From: Oscillospiraceae bacterium
GTDB lineage: Bacteria; Bacillota; Clostridia; Oscillospirales; Acutalibacteraceae
Assembly (NCBI GenBank): GCA_015065725.1
Contig: SVPV01000008.1
Span: 21,375 to 85,374, forward strand
Direction of reading: 5' to 3'
Length of the DNA: 64,000 nucleotides
Each line of letters opens with the position of its first letter. Position 1 is the first letter of the stretch. The notes below the pieces were generated by a model, which worked only from the letters and a program-made list of their open reading frames with translations, did no database searches and had not been told where the DNA came from. This document shows, in pieces, positions 34,558 to 42,940 of the stretch. Made by a program: the position numbers and the translations under genes.

Positions 34558-36155
34558 AAAACATAATAAGACTTATAAGCTTTTTATTGGCGGCGGTTAT
34601 GTTTTTATCGCTTTCGTCCTGTAAAAAAGCTCAAGACGGCAACGCGTCGAATGAAAAGCCTTTAGAGGCAACAACTGCAAGCACGCGTGCATTAAGACTT
34701 TTGTATAGTGCTTCGGACACCTTAAATCCATATACGGCACAAACCGACCTTAACAGAAAATTAAGTCTTTTGATTTTCGACCCGTTAGTACGGCTTAACA
34801 ATGATTTTGAGCCTCAATATATAATAGCCGATAGCGTGGTGCTTGAAAACGGTCTTTGCACCGTAAAGCTAAAGAATGTATATTTTACCGACGGCACACC
34901 TCTTACTGCAGATGATGTTGTTTATTCCTTTAATACTGCAAAAGGTTCGGCTAGTGAGTATGCTTATCAGCTTTATGAGGTGCAATCGGCAACCGCTGTA
35001 GACAGTAGTACGGTAAGCTTTAAGCTTGACCGCAACGATATTTATTTTGAAAGACTGCTCGTGTTTCCTATAATTAAGTCGGGCAGTGATAAAACTACCG
35101 ATGTTGACGGCAGACAGATAACGCCTATAGGCTCGGGCAGATATATCCCGAACGCCGAGGGCGATAAGCTTGTTGCAAATAAAGATTATTCCTACGGCAA
35201 AATAAATGTCGGTGAAATATCTTTAATAAATGCACCCGACGGCGAAGCGGTGTCGCACTATGTTGAAATCGGTGCCGTTGATATGTATTATACCGATACT
35301 GCAGACCTAAATATTGTGCGAATGAGCGGTAAAAAAAGTACCGTAAATATGAATAGTTTGGTATATATCGGAATAAATCATAGTTACGGTCAGTTAGGCA
35401 GCCGAGAGCTTCGCCACGCTATTTCCTCTGCCCTTGACAGAGCGGCTGTTTGCAAGGAAGCCTACCACAATAATGCGGTAGCCGCAACGGGATTTTATAA
35501 CCCCGCAATAAAGCTTACTGAAGCTGTGCAAAACATTCAAACTTCTGCCAATACCCAAATAAGTATTGAAAATTTGGAAGAAATAGGGTATAATGGATTG
35601 GATAACAGTGGAATGAGGATAAATTCCTCGGGCAACCGCATAAGGCTTACCCTTATGGTAAACGGTGAAAATGCGGCACGTGTTGCGGCGGCAAAGCTCG
35701 TAGCACGTCAGCTTTCTCAAGTAGGAATAGAAATTACTGTTATAGAACGTAGCTTTGCTGAATATAGTGCCGCGTTAGCATCGGGTAGCTTTCAGCTATA
35801 TTTAGGTGAGGTTAAAACACTTGCTAATATGGATTTGGCTCCGCTTACGGTGGCAGGCGGCAGTTGTGCGTACGGTCTGGTTGCGGCAGAACCTTCGGCG
35901 GAGGAAACAACCGAGGAGAAACCTGCTGAGGACGGTACGGCAGCTACAGCATCTATAGCCGATATAATAAACGGCTTTTATAGCGGTGCAAATACTATTA
36001 CCGATATCGCCGTTGCACTTCAAACCGAGCTTCCGGTTATTCCCCTCTGCTTTAGACAGGGACTTTTGTTCTGTGGCGAGGATGTAGCCAATGTAGGTGA
36101 AGCGTCGGAGAGTGACATATATTTTTCTATAGGCGATTACACTGTTAAAAAATAG
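34554..36155 (+). CDS. Oligopeptide-type solute-binding lipoprotein (family 5)
   Basis: A 533-residue lipoprotein with lipobox LSSC (residues 20-23). Family 5 features are ALRLLYSASDTLNPYTAQTDLNRKL, IADSVVLENGLCTVKLKNV, FTDGTPLTADDVVYSFN and LRHAISSALDRAAVCKEAY, as in OppA/DppA proteins that bind peptides or nickel chelates. A Glu/Thr/Ala-rich insertion (SAEETTEEKPAEDGTAA) near residue 450 is unusual. The TTG start overlaps the previous stop by 4 bp, with AAGGAGGGC upstream. No opp/dpp permease or ATPase is adjacent, so it is an orphan binding protein. It may serve a transporter elsewhere or have a sensing role. Confidence 0.87.
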   Translation: MKNIIRLISFLLAAVMFLSLSSCKKAQDGNASNEKPLEATTASTRALRLLYSASDTLNPYTAQTDLNRKLSLLIFDPLVRLNNDFEPQYIIADSVVLENGLCTVKLKNVYFTDGTPLTADDVVYSFNTAKGSASEYAYQLYEVQSATAVDSSTVSFKLDRNDIYFERLLVFPIIKSGSDKTTDVDGRQITPIGSGRYIPNAEGDKLVANKDYSYGKINVGEISLINAPDGEAVSHYVEIGAVDMYYTDTADLNIVRMSGKKSTVNMNSLVYIGINHSYGQLGSRELRHAISSALDRAAVCKEAYHNNAVAATGFYNPAIKLTEAVQNIQTSANTQISIENLEEIGYNGLDNSGMRINSSGNRIRLTLMVNGENAARVAAAKLVARQLSQVGIEITVIERSFAEYSAALASGSFQLYLGEVKTLANMDLAPLTVAGGSCAYGLVAAEPSAEETTEEKPAEDGTAATASIADIINGFYSGANTITDIAVALQTELPVIPLCFRQGLLFCGEDVANVGEASESDIYFSIGDYTVKK

Positions 36156-36183
36156 TAATTATTTGAAAGGATAAGGTGATTTT

Positions 36184-36534
36184 ATGATAGCTTATGAAAC
36201 CAGAATAGGTACCATTAGTATAAGCGAGGCTTATTTATCCAAGCTTATCGGTCAAGAGGTAACTTCATGCTTTGGCGTGGTAGGTATGGTTGCAGGCAAT
36301 CAAAAGCAAAAGCTTTTCAATCTTTTTTCTAAAGAGAATACGGTTGATACAGGTATATGCGTTACCGGTAATACCGATTCTATTGATGTTGAGCTTCACA
36401 TCGTAGTAACCTACGGTATGAATATAAACGCTATCGCCGAAAGTATAACCGAAAAGGTTAAATATGTTGTGGGCGAAGCAACAGGAATTACCGTCGGCAG
36501 AGTGGTTGTCAAGGTTGACGGCATTAAGGAATAA
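36184..36534 (+). CDS. Asp23/Gls24 family protein (YloU-like)
   Basis: A 116-residue alkaline-shock/envelope-stress family protein: TRIGTISISEAYLSKLIGQE, GVVGMVAG, VDVELHIVVTYGMNINAIAE and NVGRVVVKVDGI-like VGRVVVKVDGI. In Bacillus the equivalent (YloU) lies directly before yloV/fakA and near recG, the same order seen here. The protein has no membrane helix. Function in the family is poorly defined (envelope homeostasis). It is 28 bp after the binding lipoprotein and 32 bp before fakA. Confidence 0.9.
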   Translation: MIAYETRIGTISISEAYLSKLIGQEVTSCFGVVGMVAGNQKQKLFNLFSKENTVDTGICVTGNTDSIDVELHIVVTYGMNINAIAESITEKVKYVVGEATGITVGRVVVKVDGIKE

Positions 36535-36566
36535 TTATTTTCTTTTCGTTATAAGGAGTGTTATAT

Positions 36567-38246
36567 TTGTTTAAGGGAGATATTTTGCGTGATGCCATTA
36601 TATCGGCAGCCAATAATCTTTACAATAACAGAAAACAGGTTGATGACCTGAACGTATTTCCTGTTCCCGACGGCGATACAGGTACAAATATGTCTATGAC
36701 TCTTGCAAATTCCGCAAGAGAACTTGAAAAGCTTTCGGGCGAGACAGCAGGCAAGGTAGCGTCTGTTAATGCTTCTGCTCTTTTAAGAGGTGCTAGAGGT
36801 AATTCGGGTGTTATAACCTCGCTTTTGTTCCGTGGCTTTGCTAAGGGTATAGGCGACGGCGAAATGCTTACGGCTGAAAATCTGGCAAACGCTTTCACTC
36901 TAGGTGTTGAGGCGGCTTATAAAGCTGTTATGAAGCCTACTGAGGGTACAATTTTAACCGTTGCCCGCGTTGCAGGTGAATATGCAAACAAGGCTTTAGA
37001 AGAGGGTAAGGATACTTTAGGCGTTTTTGAAGCAGCTCTAGAGGGTGCTAAAACCGCTTTGGCGGAAACACCCGAAATATTGCCCGTACTTAAAAAGGCA
37101 GGCGTGGTTGATGCGGGCGGTAAGGGCTTTGTTGTAATACTTGAGGGTATGCTTTCTGTTCTTCGCGACGGTAAGATGATTACCTCTGTTGCTTCGGCAA
37201 ATGATGCCGAGGAGGAAGAGGACGATAGCTCTCGCAACGCCGCAGGCGAGTTTGAGGGTGAAATCACCTTTACCTACTGTACCGAGTTTATAGTTAATAG
37301 AAACAACGAGTGTGAAAAAGAGCCTAATGAATTACGTCTTTTCCTTGAAACCATAGGCGACTGTGTTGTTGTGGTTGACGATGAGGAAATTATAAAGGTA
37401 CACGTTCATACCGACCATCCGGGTAATGCAATTGAAAATGCACTTACCTTTGGCTCACTTGTTCACCTAAAGATAGAGAATATGCGTGACCAACACGAAA
37501 AGGCAAAGCACGATGCCGAGAATGCCAAGAAAAAACCGGCTAAAAGTGCTGACAGACAGGAAACCTTTATTCCTGTAGAGCCTACCGAGCCTGTTGGCTT
37601 TGTATCGGTTTGTGCGGGTGACGGTGTTGCAGAGCTGTTCCGCGACCTTGGTGTAAACACCATTGTAAGCGGCGGTCAGACAATGAACCCGAGTACCGAC
37701 AATATTTTAAAGGCTATTGAGGCAACACCTGCCGAGACGGTTTACGTTCTTCCTAACAATAAAAATATCATTATGGCAGCAGAGCAGGCTATACCGATAA
37801 GCACCCGTAAGGTAATAGTGCTTCATACACGTACTATTCCGCAGGGAATTTCGGCAATGCTGGCATTTGACCCCGAAACAGATTGTGATAAAAACGCTAT
37901 TGAAATGCAAAAGGCTGCCGAAAAAGTGGCTACAGGTCAAATTACCTTTGCCGCAAGGGATTCTGATTATGACGGTCACAAGATTAAAAAGGGAGAGCTT
38001 TTAGCTCTTAATAACGGCAAGGTTTCCTTTACCGATACCGACCTTAATAAGACAACGCTTCGCCTCACTAAGCAGCTTATAAGCAAAGACAGCGAGTTTA
38101 TGACCGTCATTTACGGTGAAGACGTTTCGGACGCAAAAGCTCAGGAAATTGAGGCAGAGTTACAGGAAAAATTCGGTGACAAGGTTGAGATTACCTTAAT
38201 AAAGGGCGGTCAACCTATTTACTATTTCATTATTTCTGTTGAATAA
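36567..38246 (+). CDS. fakA: DAK2-domain fatty acid kinase subunit (YloV/FakA-like)
   Basis: A 559-residue protein. TTG 36567 is preferred: AGGAG at 36554-36558 spaces well to it and overlaps the alternative GTG at 36558. The N-terminal DAK2 kinase domain carries VFPVPDGDTGTNMSMT (metal/ATP loop), LLRGARGNSGVI and DAGGKGF. The middle domain has the TYCTEFIV block. The C-terminal domain (about 340-559) is DegV-like in style, with VSGGQTMNPSTDNI. FakA phosphorylates fatty acids held by FakB (DegV-family) proteins for phospholipid synthesis; fakB is not in the window. Length is normal for the family. It is followed by the MITE-like element. Confidence 0.9.
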   Translation: MFKGDILRDAIISAANNLYNNRKQVDDLNVFPVPDGDTGTNMSMTLANSARELEKLSGETAGKVASVNASALLRGARGNSGVITSLLFRGFAKGIGDGEMLTAENLANAFTLGVEAAYKAVMKPTEGTILTVARVAGEYANKALEEGKDTLGVFEAALEGAKTALAETPEILPVLKKAGVVDAGGKGFVVILEGMLSVLRDGKMITSVASANDAEEEEDDSSRNAAGEFEGEITFTYCTEFIVNRNNECEKEPNELRLFLETIGDCVVVVDDEEIIKVHVHTDHPGNAIENALTFGSLVHLKIENMRDQHEKAKHDAENAKKKPAKSADRQETFIPVEPTEPVGFVSVCAGDGVAELFRDLGVNTIVSGGQTMNPSTDNILKAIEATPAETVYVLPNNKNIIMAAEQAIPISTRKVIVLHTRTIPQGISAMLAFDPETDCDKNAIEMQKAAEKVATGQITFAARDSDYDGHKIKKGELLALNNGKVSFTDTDLNKTTLRLTKQLISKDSEFMTVIYGEDVSDAKAQEIEAELQEKFGDKVEITLIKGGQPIYYFIISVE

Positions 38247-38273
38247 AATTATTTCTGGTTTATAATGATTATA

Positions 38274-38460
38274 GTTAGTCGAAACACAGAAAAGTGTTTC
38301 GACTAGCCGATTTCATCGGCTTTAGGCAATTAAAATTTTTAAAAATTTAATTGCCTACTATACTCATTGCAATGGATTTAGTCAAATTTTTTTAAAAAAT
38401 TTGACAACAAATCAAAGATTTGTCGTCGAAACAGTAATATAATTTACTGTTTCGACTAAC
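38274..38460. mobile_element. MITE-like element with 13-bp inverted ends and TA duplication
   Basis: A 187-bp non-coding block begins GTTAGTCGAAACA and ends with its exact complement TGTTTCGACTAAC. It is bracketed by TA on both sides (38272-38273 and 38461-38462), as expected for Tc1/mariner-IS630-type insertion. Each end also folds into its own hairpin (38275-38302; 38426-38458), and four further stems lie between (GCCGAT/ATCGGC, a long AT-rich TAGGCAATTAAA stem, GTCAAATTTTTT, ACAAATC/GATTTGT). A related hairpin occurs at 23758. It may also end fakA transcription. No transposase is seen in the window. Confidence 0.65.
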
Positions 38461-38485
38461 TAAAACCATTATTGGAGTGTTGGTT

Positions 38486-40501
38486 ATGACAACAAACACG
38501 ACAGACATTAAATATTTAAAGGGCGTAGGCGAAAAAAAAGCCGAATGCTTTAAAAAATTGGGCATCGATACCGTCGGTGCCCTTTTGCGTTTTTTTCCAA
38601 GAACCTATGAGGATTGGAGTAATCCCGTAAAGGCGTATGACTGTCAGATGGACAGCACCGTTTGCATAAAAGCTAAAATAGTCACCCCTATAACCGAGCA
38701 AAAGGTAAGGGCAAATATGACTATTTATAAGTTTGCTATCTCGGACGGTAGCGGAGAGGTCTTTGTTACCATTTTTAATAACAAATTTTTAGCCTCAAGA
38801 CTTCACTTTGGCAGTGAGTATCTTTTTTACGGCAAGCTCACAGGCGGAAATTGGGCAAGGCAGATGTCTTCACCCGAAATCAGTGAGGTATCATCGGGTG
38901 GAATAAGACCTATTTATAGGGCGGTTAGGGGGCTTCCGTCAAAGACCATTGAGCGTATTGTGAAAAACGCCCTTGTTGCCAATATTGGCGAGGACCCTAT
39001 TCCCGAAGAAATAAGGGCAAAGCACAAGCTTTGCGATTTGCGTTTTGCGATTGAGAATATACATTTTCCGAGAAGCTATGATGCCTTAAAACGTGCAAGA
39101 GAAAGATTGGTGTTTGAAGAATTATTTATTTTTCAAACCGCATTTATGCTTATCAAAGAACGTAATAAAAAAGAAACCGAATATATAATAACCAATAACT
39201 GCAAGGATGAGTTTTTAAAGCAGCTGCCCTTTAGTCTTACTTCGGCACAGAATAGGGTTATTGACGAATGTCTTGCTGATATGACAAACGGCAGACTTAT
39301 GAACCGTCTTGTACAGGGTGATGTGGGTAGCGGTAAAACTGCGGTAGCGGCGGCACTTTGCTTTATTGCGGCTAGAAACGGTTACCAAGCGGCTCTCATG
39401 GCACCAACCGAAATTTTGGCAGTACAGCATTATAAAACCTTAAGCGGATTGCTTGAGCCGCTAGGCATTTCCTGCGGATTGCTTACAGGCTCTACTAGTA
39501 AAAAAGAGAAAAAGGAAATATCTTTTACCGTTTCTAGCGGTGAAACAAGCGTGCTTATAGGCACCCATGCACTCTTGTCTGACAATGTTGAATTTAAAAA
39601 TTTAGCACTTGTTATAACCGATGAACAGCACCGTTTCGGCGTGGCACAAAGGGCAAGACTTTCCGAAAAAGGTCAGTCGGTGCATACCCTTGTTATGTCG
39701 GCAACGCCGATTCCAAGAACCTTAGGGCTTGTAATTTACGGTGACCTTGATGTAAGCATTATAGACGAATATCCAAAAGGCAGACAGCAGATAGAAAGCT
39801 TTTGTGTTACGGGAAAACTTCGTCAAAGGGTATATAATTACATTAAAAAGCATTTGGACGAGGGCAGACAAGGATATATTGTTTGTCCGCTTGTAGAGGA
39901 AAGTGAAACTGCCGATATTGCCTCGGCGGTAGAATACTGCGAAAGGCTTAAAACCAAGGATTTTAAAAACTATACGGTTGATATTTTACACGGCAAGCAA
40001 ACAGCCAAGCAAAAGGACGAGGTAATGGGTCGCTTTAACAAGGGCGAACTGCAACTGCTTGTGTGTACCACTGTGGTTGAGGTTGGTATAGACGTACCTA
40101 ATGCTACCATAATGGTTATTGAAAATGCTGAGCGGTTCGGTCTTTCACAACTGCATCAGCTACGCGGCAGAATAGGCAGAGGTGAGCATAAATCAAGCTG
40201 TATTCTGATTTCGGATATTGAGGACGGCAAAACCAAGGAACGCCTTGACGTTATAAAAAACAACACCGACGGCTTTAAAATTGCCGATGAGGACTTAAGA
40301 CTTCGCGGTCCGGGTGATTTTCTAGGCAATCGTCAACACGGTTTGCCACGCTTTAATATTGCCGATATATATTCGGATTTAAGCGTACTTAAAACGGCAG
40401 GCGACGAGGCAAGAAATTTAATATCTAATAATTTTAATTTAAATGATGACAAATATAAGGCTTTAAGGCTTGAGATAGCCGAGCTTTACAAAAAGCTTTA
40501 A
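38486..40501 (+). CDS. recG: ATP-dependent DNA helicase RecG
   Basis: A 671-residue superfamily 2 helicase that remodels stalled replication forks and Holliday junctions. ATG 38486 follows GGAG at 38474-38477. The N-terminal wedge/OB domain (YLKGVGEKKAECFKKLGI, VCIKAKIVTPITEQKVRANM) is followed by Walker A GDVGSGKT (about residue 278), TAPTEILA-like MAPTEILAVQHY, the DEQH box (about 379), MSATPIPRTL, then the C-terminal helicase half with VVEVGIDVPNAT, LRGRIGRGEHKSSC and the RecG-specific GPGDFLGNRQHG. Full length. Neighbouring asp23 and fakA match the Bacillus order around yloU-yloV-recG. A strong terminator follows. Confidence 0.97.
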   Translation: MTTNTTDIKYLKGVGEKKAECFKKLGIDTVGALLRFFPRTYEDWSNPVKAYDCQMDSTVCIKAKIVTPITEQKVRANMTIYKFAISDGSGEVFVTIFNNKFLASRLHFGSEYLFYGKLTGGNWARQMSSPEISEVSSGGIRPIYRAVRGLPSKTIERIVKNALVANIGEDPIPEEIRAKHKLCDLRFAIENIHFPRSYDALKRARERLVFEELFIFQTAFMLIKERNKKETEYIITNNCKDEFLKQLPFSLTSAQNRVIDECLADMTNGRLMNRLVQGDVGSGKTAVAAALCFIAARNGYQAALMAPTEILAVQHYKTLSGLLEPLGISCGLLTGSTSKKEKKEISFTVSSGETSVLIGTHALLSDNVEFKNLALVITDEQHRFGVAQRARLSEKGQSVHTLVMSATPIPRTLGLVIYGDLDVSIIDEYPKGRQQIESFCVTGKLRQRVYNYIKKHLDEGRQGYIVCPLVEESETADIASAVEYCERLKTKDFKNYTVDILHGKQTAKQKDEVMGRFNKGELQLLVCTTVVEVGIDVPNATIMVIENAERFGLSQLHQLRGRIGRGEHKSSCILISDIEDGKTKERLDVIKNNTDGFKIADEDLRLRGPGDFLGNRQHGLPRFNIADIYSDLSVLKTAGDEARNLISNNFNLNDDKYKALRLEIAELYKKL

Positions 40502-40513
40502 ATTTCAAAACAA

Positions 40514-40557
40514 AAAACACCCCAAGCAATCAAAAAAACGATTGCTTGGGGTGTTTT
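40514..40557 (+). terminator. Strong terminator after recG
   Basis: AAAACACCCCAAGCAATC pairs perfectly with GATTGCTTGGGGTGTTTT around an A-rich loop. It is symmetrical and could act in both directions. Confidence 0.88.
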
Positions 40558-40569
40558 ATTTGCGAAAAC

Positions 40570-40591
40570 GGACCGTCGGGGACGCCGGTCC
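40570..40591. repeat. REP-like imperfect palindrome
   Basis: GGACCGTCGGGGACGCCGG followed by TCC: GC-rich ends GGACC/GGTCC pair. It stands out from the AT-rich surroundings and from my knowledge resembles short GC-rich palindromes scattered between genes in gut Clostridia. A related GGACGGGGATGCCG stretch is at about 30795. Not tested for copy number. Confidence 0.4.
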
Positions 40592-40620
40592 CTATAATAC
40601 AACAATAAATTTTGTGAAAA

Positions 40621-40648
40621 CAAAACGGGCAACCGATGGCCGCCCGTA
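40621..40648 (-). terminator. Terminator of the cation exporter gene
   Basis: On the minus strand ACGGGC pairs with GCCCGT across an 11-nt loop and is followed by TTTTGTTTTC, 26 bp after the stop codon of the CDF gene. Confidence 0.6.
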
Positions 40649-40673
40649 TATTTTGATTTTGCGAAAAACTATA

Positions 40674-41849
40674 TTATTTTGAATTTGTATTAAACGCTTC
40701 ACAGTCAAAGGTTATTACGGTGAAGTATTTTTTGTCGCCTCTGTCATTAAGTCGGCGGTCAAGCTCTGCTTTTACGGTTTTTTCGTCAAGGTCAAAGGGT
40801 AGAGCTACGTCAAAAATCAGGTTGGTATAATCGGCACCGTCTACAATTCTAAAATCATGAAAGGTTAGGCGTTTGTCGATTTCGCTTAAGTACTCAAAAA
40901 CTGCCGATTTTAACTCGTCTAATCTTTTGTCACCTCTAACAATGGGGTCATAGTGTATAACCAAATTTACACCGTGGTTTTTTAGGCACTGACGCTCTAG
41001 CTCGTCAATAATACCGTGGCAAAGCATAGGGTCTTCCTTTGAATCCATCTCAACATGAAGACTTGCAAAGCGTTGGTTAGGACCATAGTCATGCACCATT
41101 AAATCGTGAAAGCCCAGCACCTTTTCGTGAGCCGTTACGGTTGAAATTATGGCGGCTTTAATTTCGGGTGAGGCATTCTCGCCAAGCAAGGGACTTATAG
41201 TTTCTTTAGCAAGTGAAATTCCGCTAAACAAAATAAACAATGCAACAAAAAGACCAGATACACCGTCGGCGTGAAAGCCTGTTTTATGTTCTAGAAAAGC
41301 CGAAATTAAAACTGCCGAGGTTGCAATAACATCGTTACGGCTGTCCGCCGCAGTGGCAGCAAGGGTAGCAGAATCTATAATATGGGACAGCTTTTTATTA
41401 AACAGGTAAAGCCAAAGCTTTGCTAAAATTGAAAGCACCAAAACCACCAACAAAGGCACCGAAAACCGAACGGGTGTGGGATTAATTATTTTTAAAACAG
41501 AGCTTTTTGCAAGCTCAAACCCGATAAGAATAATAAGTGCCGCAACACCAAGACCTGAAAGGTATTCAAACCTTGCATGACCGTAAGGGTGGTCAGGGTC
41601 AGCAGGCTTTTCTGCAAGCTTAAAGCCTAAAAAGGTAACAACCGAGCCTGAAGCGTCGGATAAATTGTTCATAGCGTCAGCGGTTATTGATATACTACCC
41701 GAAAAGCTACCTACAATAAGTTTAAAAACACACAAAAGAATGTTAAAAACAATGCCTACCGCACCCGAAAGCTTACCGACGGTTGAACGAGAGTCATTGT
41801 TATCTACAGGCTTATTTTTCAAAAAAAGCTTTAAAAGCAGTTTGGTCAT
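40674..41849 (-). CDS. Cation diffusion facilitator, probable Mn-type exporter
   Basis: A 391-residue membrane antiporter of the CDF family with six helices and a C-terminal cytoplasmic metal-sensing domain (about 290-391). Helix 2 carries ITADAMNNLSDASGS and helix 5 TAAADSRNDVIATS. The transport site reads Asn-x3-Asp plus Asp-x3-Asp (NNLSD, DSRND) with no histidine, which fits Mn-type (MntE-like) members rather than the His-containing zinc type. HPYGHARFEYLSGLG is the family loop signature. Length is longer than the usual 300 because of an extended C-terminal domain. It lies 75 bp after the AbrB-like gene on the same strand. Metal choice is inference. Confidence 0.88.
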   Translation of the reverse strand: MTKLLLKLFLKNKPVDNNDSRSTVGKLSGAVGIVFNILLCVFKLIVGSFSGSISITADAMNNLSDASGSVVTFLGFKLAEKPADPDHPYGHARFEYLSGLGVAALIILIGFELAKSSVLKIINPTPVRFSVPLLVVLVLSILAKLWLYLFNKKLSHIIDSATLAATAADSRNDVIATSAVLISAFLEHKTGFHADGVSGLFVALFILFSGISLAKETISPLLGENASPEIKAAIISTVTAHEKVLGFHDLMVHDYGPNQRFASLHVEMDSKEDPMLCHGIIDELERQCLKNHGVNLVIHYDPIVRGDKRLDELKSAVFEYLSEIDKRLTFHDFRIVDGADYTNLIFDVALPFDLDEKTVKAELDRRLNDRGDKKYFTVITFDCEAFNTNSK

Positions 41850-41924
41850 AAAAGTTATACCTCTAAACTTAAAAATTGCATAAACAGTTTATGCGGAACA
41901 AATGGCAAAAATAACACGAAATTT

Positions 41925-42185
41925 TTATTCGGCCTGCTCCTTCATACCATTTAGCTTTTCAATACAGTTTACGCAAACATTGTGACCGCTTAAATTAACC
42001 GTGTCAATAAGACTGTCACAGAAAATGCAGGCAGGGGCAAACTTGCGAAGAACAATTTTATCTCCGTCCATATAAATTTCAAAGCTGTCCTTACCGTTTT
42101 CAATTTTTAGTTGGCGGCGGATTTCCTTTGGAATTACCACTCTGCCCATATTATCTACCTGACGTACAATACCTGTTGAACGCAT
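41925..42185 (-). CDS. AbrB/SpoVT-type regulator with C-terminal zinc-ribbon-like motif
   Basis: An 86-residue DNA-binding protein. ATG 42185 fits a GGAGTGA ribosome binding site. The N-terminal swapped-hairpin domain is STGIVRQVDNMGRVVIPKEI and RRQLKIENGKDSFEIY, matching AbrB/SpoVT transition-state regulators. The C-terminal 30 residues contain CIFC and CVNC pairs spaced as a small zinc ribbon, a known clostridial variant. A 10-bp inverted repeat overlaps its -10 box and ribosome binding site (see 42189-42224), suggesting self-regulation. It could control the downstream cation exporter, but this is only positional. Confidence 0.9.
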   Translation of the reverse strand: MRSTGIVRQVDNMGRVVIPKEIRRQLKIENGKDSFEIYMDGDKIVLRKFAPACIFCDSLIDTVNLSGHNVCVNCIEKLNGMKEQAE

Positions 42186-42188
42186 AAA

Positions 42189-42224
42189 AAAATCACTCCT
42201 AAAAAATCTTTCAAGAGTGATTTT
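42189..42224 (-). promoter_or_regulatory. Inverted repeat over -10 and ribosome binding site of the AbrB-like gene
   Basis: AAAATCACTC (42189-42198) and GAGTGATTTT (42215-42224) form 10-bp arms with a 16-bp spacer. On the minus strand the first arm overlaps the -10 box TAAAAT, and the second overlaps the ribosome binding site GGAG. Since the first arm lies largely upstream of the expected RNA start, a DNA operator is more likely than an RNA hairpin. Confidence 0.5.
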
Positions 42225-42248
42225 ACCACAAAATGCAATAAATGTCAA
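42220..42248 (-). promoter_or_regulatory. Sigma-A promoter for the AbrB-like gene
   Basis: Minus-strand TTGACA (42243-42248), 17-bp spacer, TAAAAT (42220-42225). The -35 box lies within the last bases before the ung stop codon at 42258. Confidence 0.75.
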
Positions 42249-42257
42249 TTAATGTAA

Positions 42258-42929
42258 TTATTCTGAAAGCTGCCAATCGATAGGAGTAATACCTGATGAT
42301 GAGAGTATTTCATTAGTGCGGCTAAAGTGCTTAGAGCCGAAAAATCCTCCATAAGCCGAAAGTGGACTAGGGTGTACTGTTATCAGTTTTTTATGTATGG
42401 GATTCGTAATTATATCAGCCTTTTTTCTGGCATTAGCCCCCCAAAGCAAGAAAACTACAGGGGTGGTTTTGCGGTTTAACTCATCAATAATTCGGTCGGT
42501 AAAGGTTTCCCAACCCATACCTTTATGGCTGTTAGGACACGCTTCTCTCACAGTTAAAACATTGTTAAGCAAAAGCACGCCCTCGTCCGCCCATTTGGTA
42601 AGCTCACCGTGGCTGACAGGCTTAATTCCTAAGTCGTCCTCTAACTCTTTATAAATGTTCTTGAGCGACGGAGGCGGTGTTACACCTTTTTTAACCGAAA
42701 AGCAAAGTCCGTGTGCCTGACCCTCGCCGTGATAGGGGTCCTGACCTATAATTACCGCCTTAACGTCCTTGAATGCGGTATGCTTTAGGGCATTAAAAAT
42801 ATCGTGCATATTAGGGTAAACCTTTTGTGTGGAATATTCTTTTTTTAAAAACTCACGTAACTTTAAATAGTAGGGTTTTTGCCATTCGTCCTTTAAAATT
42901 TCGTCCCAATCGTTACCAATATGTACCAT
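42258..42929 (-). CDS. ung: Uracil-DNA glycosylase, family 1
   Basis: A 223-residue base-excision repair enzyme that removes uracil from DNA. Signatures: GQDPYHGEGQAHGLCFSV with catalytic Asp64, PPPSLKNIYKEL, LLLNNVLTVR, LLWGANARKK, and HPSPLSAYGGFFGSKHF with His186 in the DNA-intercalation loop. Length and order are normal for Ung. It is 11 bp downstream of the histidine phosphatase gene in the minus-strand run that starts with pduL or further upstream. Confidence 0.97.
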   Translation of the reverse strand: MVHIGNDWDEILKDEWQKPYYLKLREFLKKEYSTQKVYPNMHDIFNALKHTAFKDVKAVIIGQDPYHGEGQAHGLCFSVKKGVTPPPSLKNIYKELEDDLGIKPVSHGELTKWADEGVLLLNNVLTVREACPNSHKGMGWETFTDRIIDELNRKTTPVVFLLWGANARKKADIITNPIHKKLITVHPSPLSAYGGFFGSKHFSRTNEILSSSGITPIDWQLSE

Positions 42930-42940
42930 AAATTCACGCC

